Source: an uncultured Oscillospiraceae bacterium
GTDB taxonomy: Bacteria; Bacillota; Clostridia; Oscillospirales; Oscillospiraceae
Reading direction: 5' to 3'
Assembly: GCA_934590505.1 (NCBI GenBank)
Contig: CAKTPC010000060.1
Coordinates: 1 to 11,946 of the forward strand
DNA length: 11,946 nt
Shown: piece after piece, positions 1-7,265 of the stretch
How the letters are laid out: each line of letters begins with the position of its first letter
How positions within the stretch are numbered: the first letter of the stretch is position 1
The notes under the pieces: model-generated
The model's database searches: none
What the model was told of the DNA's origin: nothing
Seen by the model: the letters and a program-made list of their open reading frames with translations, nothing else
Made by a program: the position numbers and the translations under genes

Positions 1-7
1 CAGCGAC

Positions 8-36
8 AGTGTAGCACAAGTCGACAGGAAATACAA
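8..36 (-). promoter_or_regulatory. Possible sigma-A promoter firing off the left edge
   Basis: On the minus strand a TTGTAT -35 box (31-36) and a TACACT -10 box (8-13) are separated by exactly 17 bases (14-30). It would drive a gene to the left of the window. The match is moderate and the gene it would serve cannot be seen. The rest of the 1-149 stretch is AT-rich and I see no gene or clear terminator in it. Confidence 0.35.
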
Positions 37-149
37 GCCCCGGCGGCCTATGCCAATTACATAAACTTTTTTACCCACTAAGGCAAAAATCTATGCTCTT
101 TTACCACGCCGGGTCAGTATGTCGCCATTTTTAGATTATGTAAATAATA

Positions 150-980
150 TTATGTAAATCTCATTGAGTAACCGCAGCGGCGGCAAAGCTCCTCCGCTGC
201 CTGTCTTTGTGAGAATCCGTCGTATATTTTTCGCGCCCTTTTGGTTGACATAATATTAGAAAGTTCATCCTCAAACAGATTACCTAACGCTATATCGCCC
301 TCGTGATCAAGGCAGCACGGCACAACAGTCCCGTCGCACAGCACGCCTATCTGATCCCGCAGGCCGCGGCAGAAACGGCGCGCGCCCGTGTCCTCCGCAC
401 TCATATCCGGCCAGTCGAAGCGCTCTCCCGGCTGGAGCAGCACGCGCTCCGCAATATACCTGCTGCCGCGGCTGTCTCTCCACGGCTTCGGAAAGCGCAC
501 TTCAAGCGCCGCCTCGATCTGTGGGTTCAGGCTGTCAAGCCCGTTTTTGTTCCATAGGCGCAGCACGCACTGCTTCCCCGCCGCGGACATGCCAGCCGCG
601 AAGTCCGCGCACATCCCAATATAGCCGTCCGGTTCTTCAGTGCCGTTGCCCTCAAACGACTGGAGCGAAACATTCACCTTGTACACCGCCGGTGAGGAAA
701 CGAGCAGTTCACCGCGCCTGTCGAGCCGCGTGCCGTTCGTCGTGATTATGACGCGGAAGCCCTGCCGCGCGGCTATGCCGAGTATCTCCTCAAGCTGCGG
801 GTGCAGCAGCGGCTCACCCATCAAGTGCAGATAGAGATACTCCACGTGTCCGCGCAGCTTCCGCGAGAGCGTTTCGAACTCCTCAGGCGTCATAAAGCGC
901 TTTTCACGGCGCGTCCCAGGGCAGAAGCTGCACGAGAGATTGCAGACATTAGTAATTTCAAGATAGGCTTTGTTCAGCAT
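150..980 (-). CDS. Radical SAM/SPASM-domain protein, substrate unknown
   Basis: A 276-residue radical SAM enzyme. The N-terminal CxxxCxxC motif (C13, C17, C20) would hold the 4Fe-4S cluster that cleaves S-adenosylmethionine, and a GEP motif (residues 55-57) matches the SAM-binding strand of the barrel. The C-terminus carries a second cysteine set (C204, C215, C222, C223, C266, C269) in a SPASM/twitch-like arrangement, including the 'DGTVVPCC' pattern typical of that domain, so one or more auxiliary clusters are likely. The start is ATG at 980, with AGGTG five bases upstream (986-990). It lies 57 bases after the GH2 gene on the same strand and may be co-transcribed with it. SPASM proteins often modify peptides or act as anaerobic sulfatase maturases, but I see no small precursor peptide or sulfatase here, so the substrate is open. 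The family call is firm; the function is not. Confidence 0.88.
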   Translation of the reverse strand: MLNKAYLEITNVCNLSCSFCPGTRREKRFMTPEEFETLSRKLRGHVEYLYLHLMGEPLLHPQLEEILGIAARQGFRVIITTNGTRLDRRGELLVSSPAVYKVNVSLQSFEGNGTEEPDGYIGMCADFAAGMSAAGKQCVLRLWNKNGLDSLNPQIEAALEVRFPKPWRDSRGSRYIAERVLLQPGERFDWPDMSAEDTGARRFCRGLRDQIGVLCDGTVVPCCLDHEGDIALGNLFEDELSNIMSTKRARKIYDGFSQRQAAEELCRRCGYSMRFT

Positions 981-998
981 ACATCCACCTAAAACTCA

Positions 999-1033
999 CG
1001 CGTCCGTATCCGGCATAGCCGAACACGGACGCG
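999..1033. repeat. Strong GC-rich hairpin between GH2 and radical SAM genes
   Basis: A perfect 9-bp inverted repeat (999-1007 with 1025-1033, cgcgtccgt/acggacgcg) encloses a second perfect 4-bp stem with a 3-nt loop (1011-1014 with 1018-1021). On the minus strand it follows the GH2 stop closely and is trailed only by a short T run (GAGTTTT). It may be a weak or read-through terminator, or an mRNA-stabilising hairpin that sets the relative expression of the two genes. Confidence 0.6.
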
Positions 1034-1037
1034 GTAA

Positions 1038-2732
1038 TCATTTACCTACATTTATTATCTTGCGCATCGGTTCGGGCGCGATCTTTACGACCTTTCTGTC
1101 ATATGTCAGCAGGCCGTTGAGCTCGTCCTCAACGTCACTAAGCTGCGTATACACCGCCGCCGAAAGCCCCTGCAGCTTTGCCGGGCCTATCTCAGTCTGG
1201 TAAAGGTCCTCAAGCGCCGCCTCAAGCTGGAACGGCATCTCGAACTTCTTATAGCCGAAGTATTTATTATTGTAGCAGTGCCCCGGCACCTGATGGCTGT
1301 ACCCGCCGAACTCGCTGAGCAGCACCGCACGGCCTTTCTTATCGGGCTTAAAGCGGTACTTTTTGAAGTACACATGCAGGCTCTGCACATTGCCGATGCC
1401 CTGATCGTGCCAGCCGGAAGCGTGGTCGATAACGCGGGTCTTGTCCATAGAGCGGACAAAGTCGTACATCTTCCTCGCGTCGAACTGACCCCAGCCCTCG
1501 TTGAAGATGACCCACATGCAGATGCACGGGCAGTTGTACAGATGGTTCACCAGCTCGCCGAGCTCCGACTTGAACTGTGCGCGCCCCTCGCTGTCGCTCC
1601 GGGCAAAGAGGGCGTGCGCCGAGTCGTTCAGATGGATGCCCGTCACGAGCGGTGCGGAGATGATAACGGGGTTATAGCGCCGACCGCCGTTCGGCATGTC
1701 CTGCCAGACGAGCATACCGAGCCTGTCGCAATGGTAGTACCAGCGCAGCAGCTCGACCTTGATATGCTTGCGCAGCATATTGAAGCCCATCGCCTTGGCG
1801 GTGCTGATATCGTAGATAAGCGCCTCGTCCGTCGGCGCGGTATAGAGCCCGTCAGGCCAGTAGCCCTGATCGAGCAGGCCGTTCTGGAAGTATGGCTCGT
1901 TATTCAGAAACAGCCGCGGCACTCCGTTTTTGTCCTTTGCAACGGCTATTTTGCGCATTGCAAAATAGCTGAACACCTCGTCCTCCCCGCAGCTTACGCT
2001 GAAGCCATAAAGCTTCGGGTTCTCCGGGCACCATGGCTCAAAGCCCGGCACGGGTATCTCCGCCGGGAGCGGATAGTCCTGCCCGTCAAAATGCGCGTAT
2101 GCCTGCTCGTCTCCCCTGACGTCGGCCTCGACCGTGACCGTTGCCTTGTCAATATCCGGGGTGATGCGCAGCGAGCGCACATACGTCTCCGGTACGGCTT
2201 CGATCCACACCGTCTGCCATATACCGCTCTGCGGAGTATACCATATGCCGCCGCGCTTTGAGCTCTGCTTGCCGCGAGGCTGGAAGCTTCTGTCGGTATC
2301 GTCGGTCACTCTGACGGTGATCTGGGCATAGCCATCCTCAACGGCGTCGGTGATATCCGCCTCAAATGGCAGATAACCGCCGGTGTGCCGCGCTACCTGC
2401 GTGGAGTTCACCCACACCGCCGCACACTGATCGACCGCGCCGAAATGCAGCAGCAGGCGCTTACCGGAAAACTCCGCCGGTATCTCGACCTCTCTGCAAT
2501 ACCACAGGTACTCCCCGCTTTTCAGAGCTCTGCCGACTCCCGACAGTTCCGTCTCCGGCGAAAACGGTACGGTTATCTCACCGTCATACTCAGCCGGTCT
2601 CCTGCTGCTGTCCGTAAAGGCATAGAGCCACGGGCCGTTCAGGTTCAGCCAGCTGCGTCTCGCCATCTGCGGGCGCGGGTATTCTGGAAGCGGAGCGTTG
2701 ATATCAACGCTGTCTGTCCAAGGGGTATTCAT
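1038..2732 (-). CDS. Glycoside hydrolase family 2 (beta-galactosidase/beta-glucuronidase-like)
   Basis: A 564-residue GH2 hydrolase. It begins with the sugar-binding jelly roll (RRSWLNLNGPW near residues 25-35, LLHFGAVDQCAAVWVN further on), then an immunoglobulin-like domain and a TIM barrel. The acid/base glutamate is seen in FNEGWG (E412) and the nucleophile in LLSEFGG (E474), the usual GH2 spacing, so it should be a retaining exo-glycosidase. There is no signal peptide, so it probably acts on imported oligosaccharides or glycosides in the cytoplasm. Exact sugar specificity cannot be read from sequence. I chose the ATG at 2732: the open frame extends nine codons further to 2759, but that lies inside ybaB, and the ATG at 2732 follows the ybaB stop by a single base (TGAGATG), a layout typical of translational coupling. 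It is short compared with classical LacZ (over 1000 residues) but normal for compact bacterial GH2 enzymes. Confidence 0.9.
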   Translation of the reverse strand: MNTPWTDSVDINAPLPEYPRPQMARRSWLNLNGPWLYAFTDSSRRPAEYDGEITVPFSPETELSGVGRALKSGEYLWYCREVEIPAEFSGKRLLLHFGAVDQCAAVWVNSTQVARHTGGYLPFEADITDAVEDGYAQITVRVTDDTDRSFQPRGKQSSKRGGIWYTPQSGIWQTVWIEAVPETYVRSLRITPDIDKATVTVEADVRGDEQAYAHFDGQDYPLPAEIPVPGFEPWCPENPKLYGFSVSCGEDEVFSYFAMRKIAVAKDKNGVPRLFLNNEPYFQNGLLDQGYWPDGLYTAPTDEALIYDISTAKAMGFNMLRKHIKVELLRWYYHCDRLGMLVWQDMPNGGRRYNPVIISAPLVTGIHLNDSAHALFARSDSEGRAQFKSELGELVNHLYNCPCICMWVIFNEGWGQFDARKMYDFVRSMDKTRVIDHASGWHDQGIGNVQSLHVYFKKYRFKPDKKGRAVLLSEFGGYSHQVPGHCYNNKYFGYKKFEMPFQLEAALEDLYQTEIGPAKLQGLSAAVYTQLSDVEDELNGLLTYDRKVVKIAPEPMRKIINVGK

Positions 2733-2733
2733 C

Positions 2734-3084
2734 TCAGAACAGGCCGGGGAAGCCACCAATGCCGCCCTGAAGCTTGCTCATAGCCTTGTTGGTCTCGTCG
2801 TCGGCAAGCTTGATAGCGCCGTTGACCGCCGCAAGGATCAGATCCTGGAGCATCTCGACATCGTCGCTGTCGACAACATCGGGGCTTATTTCTATGCTGT
2901 GGAGTTGGCGGGTGCCGATCATTGTTGCCTTTACTGCGCCGCCGCCTGCCGTGAACTCAAACTCCTTGGTCTCAAGCTCCTGCTGCATCTTCAGGAAATC
3001 CTGCTGCATCTTCTGCGCCTGTCTCATCATGTTCATCTGGTTGCCGCCGCCGGGATATCCGCCGCGAAATCCGCCTTTTGCCAT
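2734..3084 (-). CDS. ybaB: YbaB/EbfC-family nucleoid-associated protein
   Basis: A 116-residue small DNA-binding protein of the YbaB/EbfC family, which forms tweezer-like dimers and coats DNA. Visible features are a Gly/Met-rich N-terminus, the long helix MMRQAQKMQQDFLKMQQEL, the core GGAVKATMIGTRQ strand region, and a Gly/Phe-rich tail ending GGIGGFPGLF. Its length matches the family. The start at 3084 has a clean GGAGG (3094-3098) nine bases upstream. It lies 40 bases downstream of dnaX on the same strand, the conserved dnaX-ybaB order. In most Firmicutes recR follows; here the GH2 gene does. Its stop is one base from the GH2 start. Confidence 0.95.
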   Translation of the reverse strand: MAKGGFRGGYPGGGNQMNMMRQAQKMQQDFLKMQQELETKEFEFTAGGGAVKATMIGTRQLHSIEISPDVVDSDDVEMLQDLILAAVNGAIKLADDETNKAMSKLQGGIGGFPGLF

Positions 3085-3124
3085 CTTTTATATCCTCCGT
3101 TTTTATTATTTACTGTTTATATAC

Positions 3125-4828
3125 TTATATGAATTTTACTTCCTTGAACTGCTTCAGCTCTTCCAGACTGCGCTGCTGATGCGGCTCGTCATGAAGCTCC
3201 GAGAGCAGGGCGTGTATCTCCTTCCCTGCGAGCGCCGTTGCCGCTTCCGAGAACTTTGCAAGCACATCCTGCCTGTTGAAGCGTCCGTAGAGAAATCCGG
3301 GAACGACCTCTATGCGCAGTGTGACGTTTTCTATTTTACCTCTTACTGAAGCGCTGTTGTCCAGTCTCAGCTTTATATCCATCGGGAGAGAACCCGCAGC
3401 CTTTGCACAGATGTCCTTCCACGTGGGCTCTGTTGGCTCTCCCGCCGGAGCTTCCGCTTTGGGCTGGGCTTCCGGTTCGCTCTGCGGCTCAGGCTCAGCC
3501 CTGCCGCCGCGCCGAATGAAGCTGTCCTCGGGCTGTTCCTCCATGAACATCTCGGGGTCAAGGTCGTCCTCCTCCGGGATGTACGCTTCCTCTTTCCGCC
3601 GCGTGGGCTCCGACTCATAATATTCCGCTTCCTCTTCGGTGGGCACAGGCGTCGGATGCTTGTCCTCCCGCGCCGGGGTGAAGCTCCCGCTGCTCATCTG
3701 CAGTTCGAGCCGCGATATACGAGCCCGCAGTTCCGCTACGCTTTCGCCCATCGTGTTGTCACACAGGGAGACGAGGCACAACTCCGCCGTCGTCTTGGGG
3801 CTGGTGCTCTCGCGCATGGATGCAGTGTACTTCTGCACGGTCTCCATCGCGCAGATTATCTCCTCGGTCGTCATGCGGCCCGAAAGCTCGCCAAGCGTCG
3901 TATCGTCATAGCCGCCGGATATGAGACTGCGCGCGCCCTTAGGGGCGACATGCGTCATAAGCGTGTCGCGCAGCAGACCGGACAGCTCCGTCAAGAGCGT
4001 GGCCGGGTCCTTGCCGTCCATCCACATGGAGTTAAAGTCCCGTAGTGTTTTGTCTGTGTTGTGATCAAGTATGCCGCTCATAAGCTGCGCCGTGCGCCGG
4101 TTGCCGGCAAGCCCCATCGCGCTGTAAACGGCTTCCAGGTCTATCGTCTCGCTGGCAGAGCACTGGTCGAGCAGGCTCAGCGCATCTCTTACGCCGCCAT
4201 CGGCAAGCCGGGCGATAAGCTCCGCCGCCTCGTGGCTGAGCTTGAAGCCCTCCTGCTTTGCAATGTATTCAAGGTATTCGGCAATGTCAGGAGTATCGAT
4301 GCGTCGGAAGCTGTGCCGCTGACAGCGCGAAAGAATCGTCGCCGGGACCTTCTGCAGCTCCGTCGTCGCGAGGATGAACATCAGATGCTCCGGCGGCTCC
4401 TCAAGAATTTTCAGCAGCGCATTGAATGCCGAGGCTGACAGCATGTGGACCTCGTCGATAATATACACTCTCTTGCGCACGGAGGCCGGGGTGAACACCG
4501 CTTCCTCCCTGAGCGCGCGCACATTGTCAACACCGTTGTTGGACGCCGCGTCAAGCTCCACGACATCGAGCACTGAGCCGTCGCTTATCCCGCGGCAGGC
4601 GGGACACACCCCACAGGGGTTGCCGTCCACCGGATGCTCGCAGTTGACGGCCTTGGCAAGTATTCTCGCACATGTCGTCTTGCCTGTGCCGCGCGTGCCG
4701 ATGAAGAGGTAGGCATGGGAAAGCCTGCCTGTCTTGACCTGGTTTTTCAGCGTCTCGGTAATATGCTGCTGCCCGACGACCTGATCAAAGGTCTGCGGGC
4801 GCCATTTGCGATACAGGGCCTGATACAT
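3125..4828 (-). CDS. dnaX: DNA polymerase III subunit tau/gamma (clamp loader ATPase)
   Basis: A 567-residue clamp-loader subunit that loads the beta sliding clamp and ties the replisome together. The AAA+ core shows Walker A GTRGTGKT (44-51), the four zinc-module cysteines (C63, C72, C75, C78), Walker B with IIDEVH (D125, E126), sensor 1 ATTE (154-157) and the SRC arginine-finger motif (167-169). A variable acidic and Pro/Glu-rich linker follows, then a C-terminal tau-like domain. The start is ATG 4828 (MYQALYRKWRPQ), the canonical DnaX N-terminus, preceded by a GAGGTGGGAG ribosome binding region. A 45-codon upstream extension of the open frame to 4963 should be rejected, because it runs into the SRP RNA gene. 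Gene order SRP RNA-dnaX-ybaB is classical for Firmicutes. Confidence 0.97.
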   Translation of the reverse strand: MYQALYRKWRPQTFDQVVGQQHITETLKNQVKTGRLSHAYLFIGTRGTGKTTCARILAKAVNCEHPVDGNPCGVCPACRGISDGSVLDVVELDAASNNGVDNVRALREEAVFTPASVRKRVYIIDEVHMLSASAFNALLKILEEPPEHLMFILATTELQKVPATILSRCQRHSFRRIDTPDIAEYLEYIAKQEGFKLSHEAAELIARLADGGVRDALSLLDQCSASETIDLEAVYSAMGLAGNRRTAQLMSGILDHNTDKTLRDFNSMWMDGKDPATLLTELSGLLRDTLMTHVAPKGARSLISGGYDDTTLGELSGRMTTEEIICAMETVQKYTASMRESTSPKTTAELCLVSLCDNTMGESVAELRARISRLELQMSSGSFTPAREDKHPTPVPTEEEAEYYESEPTRRKEEAYIPEEDDLDPEMFMEEQPEDSFIRRGGRAEPEPQSEPEAQPKAEAPAGEPTEPTWKDICAKAAGSLPMDIKLRLDNSASVRGKIENVTLRIEVVPGFLYGRFNRQDVLAKFSEAATALAGKEIHALLSELHDEPHQQRSLEELKQFKEVKFI

Positions 4829-4860
4829 GCGCTCCCACCTCTCCGGTACATAATGCAGTT

Positions 4861-5158
4861 GTGGCTCTTGACAAGACTGCACACCCGACTTCGAACAATG
4901 AACTATGTCCGTTACCCCGGCAGCCGGCTCGGACCCGGCAAACTCGCGGCACACGAAAAGCACCGCTTAATGCTGCTCGGTTCCCCGCCTGACATGGTTC
5001 GCGGGTTTCCGTTGCGCGAGACCGGATCGTCAACGCTGCTTACCGGAGTCAGACGACACAGAACATATCCTCAATCGGGAATTCGCCCCTGCTGTAGCGG
5101 ATTGCAGGTTACAGGGCACCGCTGGCTCCCCGACTAGTGCAGCCTTGTCAAAAGCCAC
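4861..5158 (-). ncRNA. ffs: Signal recognition particle RNA, large Alu-domain (scRNA) type
   Basis: The minus strand matches the Bacillus/Clostridium scRNA plan. A 22-bp terminal helix, with two G-U wobbles, pairs 5137-5158 with 4861-4882. The 5' Alu-domain block near 5088-5125 (GCGGTGCCCTGTAACCTGC followed by AATCCGCTACAGCAGGG) is highly conserved. The SRP54/Ffh-binding hairpin at 4966-5000 has the AACCATGTCAGG side, a GGAA tetraloop closed by GG-CC, and the AGCAGCATTAAG side. The RNA pairs with Ffh to target membrane proteins cotranslationally; the Alu part handles elongation arrest. About 298 nt are bounded by the terminal helix; the mature ends may lie a few bases inside. It is just upstream of dnaX, as in Bacillus subtilis. 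Identity is from recalled consensus, not a covariance-model search. Confidence 0.93.
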
Positions 5159-5164
5159 GGACAT

Positions 5165-5193
5165 ACTATACTACAAAACCGAAATTTAATCAA
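5165..5193 (-). promoter_or_regulatory. Promoter of the SRP RNA gene
   Basis: On the minus strand a -35 TTGATT (5188-5193) and a -10 TATAGT (5165-5170) are separated by exactly 17 bases. Initiation about seven bases downstream would fall at about 5158-5159, which is the first base pair of the SRP RNA terminal helix, so promoter and RNA end agree. Confidence 0.75.
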
Positions 5194-5206
5194 TCAAAAT
5201 TTTTCC

Positions 5207-5234
5207 TTTACAAACGAAAAAAATGTGTTATAAT
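5207..5234 (+). promoter_or_regulatory. Promoter of the tRNA unit
   Basis: A -35 TTTACA (5207-5212) and a perfect -10 TATAAT (5229-5234) are separated by 16 bases, with a TGTG just before the -10 box. It points towards the tRNA genes at 5276-5453 and is back-to-back with the SRP RNA promoter. Confidence 0.75.
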
Positions 5235-5275
5235 GTATAAGCTGTCAGTTGAGAACTGATTGTATAAGTAAATAT

Positions 5276-5361
5276 GGGGGCGTAGCTCAGTTGGGAGCGC
5301 AAGCGGTACGGTTTTAGCCATCGTGTTGTATCTCATGCGGGAGCCACGCGGTTCACCCTCA
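5276..5361 (+). pseudogene. Degenerate tRNA-like sequence (tRNA remnant)
   Basis: The 5' part, GGGGGCG TA GCTC AGTTGG GAGC, is a tRNA acceptor strand and D-arm, but the D-loop is about two bases short (GGGAGCGC where GGGAGAGCGC is expected). About 50 bases later caccctc (5354-5360) could pair with the acceptor strand at six of seven positions including one wobble, yet there is no credible anticodon arm or T-arm between and no CCA. It lies between the tRNA promoter and the intact tRNA-Ala. It is probably a tRNA gene damaged by rearrangement. An unusual structured leader is the alternative. Confidence 0.45.
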
Positions 5362-5377
5362 AAAAGTTCATAAAAAT

Positions 5378-5453
5378 GGGCCTGTAGCTCAGCTGGGAGA
5401 GCGTTCGGTTCGCATCCGAGAGGTCGAGAGTTCGAGTCTCTTCAGGTCCACCA
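5378..5453 (+). tRNA. tRNA-Ala (anticodon CGC)
   Basis: This is a full 76-nt cloverleaf: acceptor GGGCCTG/CAGGTCC with the G3-U70 wobble that is the main alanyl-tRNA synthetase identity element, D-arm GCTC/GAGC, anticodon stem TTCGG/CCGAG around loop TTCGCAT (anticodon at 5411-5413), T-arm GAGAG-TTCGAGT-CTCTT, discriminator A, and an encoded CCA. It reads GCG codons. It is transcribed from the promoter at 5207-5234, stops at the hairpin just downstream, and borders the mobile-element region. Confidence 0.95.
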
Positions 5454-5457
5454 AATA

Positions 5458-5498
5458 CGGGATAATCCGATAAAATTCGGATTATCCCGAACTTTTTT
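5458..5498 (+). terminator. Rho-independent terminator of the tRNA unit
   Basis: A perfect 13-bp stem (5458-5470 with 5477-5489) with a 6-nt loop is followed by six T residues (5493-5498). The stop codon of the opposing serine recombinase (5497-5499) overlaps the T run, so the recombinase gene ends inside this terminator. Confidence 0.9.
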
Positions 5499-7131
5499 AT
5501 GCGGTATGCGAACGCAGCGGTTGCAAAATGACTGGCTCCCCATTTTTGACGGAAAAGTTCTGAAATTCCTCAAAAGACACGTTGAAGTCAATCTCAATAT
5601 TGTAGTCGCGGCTGACGCGAACGGCTTTGACGAATTGCGCAACGATCATTTTCTTTGCCTCAAAGGAGCAGGTGTCGAACAGATCTGCCCATGTGAGCAG
5701 TCGGTCGTATTCCTGCCGCAGATTCTCCGCCGAAGCCAGCAGCGACTCATATTCTGTCTGTGCCGCGTCTATGCGGGTCTGCGCCAGGGCAATCATCGTT
5801 TCTGTTTCTTTCACCAGTGCATTCAGAAGCTCCACGCTGAGATTGCTCTGACCGCGAATGACTTTCAGCGTTTCCGCCTTATAATCGGAGAGGTCTTTCT
5901 GCTTCTCTGCCAGATGCGCATTGGCCTGATCGAGCTTGATTCTTGCAAGCTCGATTTCTTTTTTATGCTGGTGATTCAGAATCTCGGATTCCGGCGCGGC
6001 AGCGATCTCTGCAAACTTCATGCGGATCACTTTCTCTACAATACCGTCGAGCTTTGTGACGCCATAGCCGGATTGTCCGTCGCATTCGCCGGGATGTCGG
6101 ACGTTGTAATGGCACTGGTATCGCATCCGCGGTTCGTATTTCACTGTGCCATCTGCGCGATACACGCGCCTGCCGCTGGTCGTCAGCGTCAGCCGGTTTC
6201 CGCAGTGGGCACAGAAAATATTTCCGACCAACAGGGATTTTCCCTTGCAGTTCAGCGGCACGTTGCCATGCGGGAGCGTCCGCTGGCGCATGATCTCCTG
6301 TGCCTTGGAAAAGGTGGAAACGTCGATGATGCGTAGCTCATCAATATAGCCGGACTGTGACTCGCCGTTTTTGATGATACCGGTATAGGCAATGTTCTTG
6401 ATGATCCGGTTGACGGTTGTGTTCGGAAAGCCTTTTCCGTCGCGGCTTTTGATGCCCTGTTCATGCAGATAGTGAGAAAGGCGCTGTGCGCCGTATCCCT
6501 CATCGACGTATTTGTGGAAGATCAGACGAATCACCTCCGCCTCATCTTCGTCGATCTGCAAGTCCAGCACTGTGCGGTTGCGCTTATTGACGCGGCCTTT
6601 ATCTACCGCGCGATAGCCATACGGAACTGTTCCGCCGGTGTAATGCCCCTCCTCTGTGAGCTGCCCCAAGCGGGTTTTCGTGCGGATCGAGGTTTTCAGA
6701 CTCTCGCCGGAGGCCTGCCAGTAGCGGATGTAGTTCATCAGCTTGTCAACGTGATTGTCGAACCGCTGCTGCCCCTCCATCGCGCTCCAGACCTCCACGC
6801 CGTTCTTGACGAACCATTCTACAATGAATGGTGTTTCATCATCCCGTCGTCCGAGCCGGTCAAACATGAACACAAGCAGAATATCAAATTTGCCGAGCGC
6901 AGCATCATGCTGAATTTCCTGAATGGCGTCGCGGTCTTTGGCGGATACCTTGTAGCCGGAAATGCCTTTTTCCGAAAACTCCTTGACAACCACCCAGCCT
7001 TGCTTTTTTGCGAAGTCACGGCAAACCTGTTTTTGCATCGGAATATCATCTTTTTCAACCTGACCGATGGTAGAAACTCTGTAAAGCGTGTAAACACGCG
7101 GAACGTTGGATTCATAGACTGTCTTTTCCAT
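5497..7131 (-). CDS. Large serine recombinase (resolvase/invertase family)
   Basis: A 544-residue site-specific recombinase that would excise or integrate an element through a 5'-phosphoserine intermediate. The resolvase domain (about 12-150) has the catalytic serine in YRVST (S20) and the MFDRLGRRDDE region (R92, R95). The recombinase domain follows (about 155-280, with GGTVPYGYR), then a zinc ribbon (C307, C310, C340, C350), a long coiled coil (about 384-480) and a C-terminal segment. All expected parts are present, so it looks intact. The start at 7131 has GAGG (7140-7143) eight bases upstream. It is transcribed towards the tRNA-Ala and ends at the tRNA terminator, as expected for a gene at the end of a Tn4451/Tn5397-like element. 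The exact subfamily is not certain. Confidence 0.92.
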   Translation of the reverse strand: MEKTVYESNVPRVYTLYRVSTIGQVEKDDIPMQKQVCRDFAKKQGWVVVKEFSEKGISGYKVSAKDRDAIQEIQHDAALGKFDILLVFMFDRLGRRDDETPFIVEWFVKNGVEVWSAMEGQQRFDNHVDKLMNYIRYWQASGESLKTSIRTKTRLGQLTEEGHYTGGTVPYGYRAVDKGRVNKRNRTVLDLQIDEDEAEVIRLIFHKYVDEGYGAQRLSHYLHEQGIKSRDGKGFPNTTVNRIIKNIAYTGIIKNGESQSGYIDELRIIDVSTFSKAQEIMRQRTLPHGNVPLNCKGKSLLVGNIFCAHCGNRLTLTTSGRRVYRADGTVKYEPRMRYQCHYNVRHPGECDGQSGYGVTKLDGIVEKVIRMKFAEIAAAPESEILNHQHKKEIELARIKLDQANAHLAEKQKDLSDYKAETLKVIRGQSNLSVELLNALVKETETMIALAQTRIDAAQTEYESLLASAENLRQEYDRLLTWADLFDTCSFEAKKMIVAQFVKAVRVSRDYNIEIDFNVSFEEFQNFSVKNGEPVILQPLRSHTA

Positions 7132-7167
7132 TATACATACCTCGTTTCTGTCTTAGATCGTCTGAAA

Positions 7168-7253
7168 GATGATGTATCCGGTCCGTTTTCTTTATTTTCG
7201 ATTTTCAAGGTACAAGTACATCATCATTATTGCATCGAGGTAACAAAGATGCA
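7168..7253. repeat. Inverted repeats upstream of the recombinase
   Basis: The gap between the recombinase start and the small gene holds a perfect 9-bp inverted repeat (7168-7176 gatgatgta with 7217-7225 tacatcatc, 40 bases apart) and a 6-bp one (7231-7236 tgcatc with 7248-7253 gatgca). They could be operators for recombinase expression or part of an attachment site. The gap shows no convincing promoter. Confidence 0.4.
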
Positions 7254-7265
7254 AATGTGCGGCGG

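Noticed and set aside
1278..2261. A 327-codon plus-strand open frame
   Set aside because: It lies wholly antisense to the GH2 gene, whose catalytic motifs are clear. High-GC coding DNA commonly leaves such antisense frames open, and the translation resembles no protein.
4829..4963. 45-codon N-terminal extension of dnaX
   Set aside because: The canonical DnaX N-terminus MYQALYRKW starts at 4828 with a good ribosome site, and the extension runs into the conserved SRP RNA.
5276..5361. A functional second tRNA
   Set aside because: The D-loop is short, and no anticodon arm, T-arm or CCA can be drawn, so only a remnant is claimed.
5458..5489. Hairpin as a terminator for the recombinase as well
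   Set aside because: On the minus strand the hairpin is followed by a mixed sequence (TATTTGGTGG), not a T run, so only the plus-strand terminator role is supported.
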